This document shows positions 63,800 through 64,000 of a stretch of 64,000 nucleotides of DNA, piece by piece; the first letter of the stretch is position 1, and every line of letters begins with the position of its first letter. The stretch covers positions 44,149,284 to 44,213,283 of the forward strand of contig OX457050.1 in NCBI GenBank assembly GCA_949752735.1, given 5' to 3'. The stretch comes from Lumbricus terrestris. Lineage: Eukaryota > Annelida > Clitellata > Crassiclitellata > Lumbricidae. The translations under genes were made by a program, and so were the position numbers. The notes beneath the pieces are model-generated. The model was not told where the DNA came from, ran no database searches, and saw only the letters and a list, made by a program, of their open reading frames with translations.

Positions 63800-64000
63800 C
63801 AGAGATGCCACTCATAGCTTTTTCCACCTAGATCTAGGTATTTTCGGTCTTGTCTAGGTTTCTAGGTTTTTTTGGTCAAGATCTAGCCTTTTTTCTTTCG
63901 GTTTTCTACATAAAATTTTATTATTTTTAACTGAAAATGCACAAAATACGTGAAAAAATCGAAAAATTTTTGAATTTGGACCAAATAAAGGCAAATATTG
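63800..64000. repeat. dispersed repeat, inverted copy of 27255-27445
   Basis: CACTCATAGCTTTTTCCACC, TTGTCTAGGTTTCTAGG and CACAAAATACGTGAAAAAAT match the element near 27300-27440 in inverted orientation. It runs off the window. Confidence 0.7.

Overview
This is eukaryotic, almost certainly metazoan, DNA. Host genes are split by multi-kilobase introns, two long C2H2 zinc-finger genes are present, and most of the window is transposons, microsatellites and minisatellites. The octamer TAGGCCTA recurs unusually often. Foldback elements whose terminal repeats are arrays of short motifs recall the TU elements described from sea urchins. A marine invertebrate deuterostome, most likely an echinoderm, is my inference and not a demonstrated identity.

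Only three host genes are clearly supported. (1) A degenerin/epithelial sodium channel (DEG/ENaC/ASIC-family) gene lies on the + strand across 1768-25869. Its last five coding exons (1768-1855, 7588-7700, 11744-11842, 19472-19601, 25424-25869) join with consistent phases into a 291-residue extracellular domain plus second membrane helix. Upstream exons lie outside the window or were not recognised. (2) A C2H2 zinc-finger gene on + (33773-35227). (3) A larger C2H2 zinc-finger gene on - (53019-55628). The two zinc-finger genes share a distinctive C-terminal finger and are paralogues.

The four channel introns are packed with mobile DNA. Intron 1 holds a CR1-like LINE interrupted by (CT)n, a foldback element and an hAT-type MITE. 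Intron 2 holds AAT and 18-bp repeats and tRNA-derived SINEs, plus a ~0.5-kb tandem duplication. Intron 3 holds a C-rich satellite, a LINE broken by two later insertions, and a 1.2-kb non-autonomous hAT. Intron 4 holds two foldback elements and a piggyBac-like element inserted into an inverted copy of itself. From 26 to 33 kb there are a decayed piggyBac transposase element, a 5'-truncated LINE with an open frame, and SINE-related repeats. From 35 to 48 kb there are LINE fragments, a mariner-like remnant, a ~900-bp near-perfect palindrome that splits a LINE reverse transcriptase, GTAT microsatellites and a chain of foldback elements. From 48 to 51.5 kb a TTAA-flanked element carries a gag-like coiled-coil ORF and an LTR-like promoter region. 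The right end holds a long LINE ORF2 (56.75-59.45 kb) and more foldback elements.

The strongest candidate for an undescribed system is a set of foldback elements scattered through the window. Each has inverted ends made of tandem 12-28 bp motifs. The motif differs between subfamilies: GACAAAACGGCGCC, GACAAAATGTCGCC, GACAATTCGGCGACA, GGACAATTTGGAGC, GGACATTTCCCC, GTAAAAGTGTATTTTAGC, GCGCGCAAATGACG, and GGTTTCAAATTACCCC. Four or five copies are flanked by convincing 8-9 bp target duplications. Most carry the same interior ~35-bp minisatellite, built on ATCAATCCAGCTTCCATTTA or its complement. A second recurring theme is a set of TTAA-flanked, piggyBac-like elements of at least five sequence families, each with a short palindrome close to its terminus.
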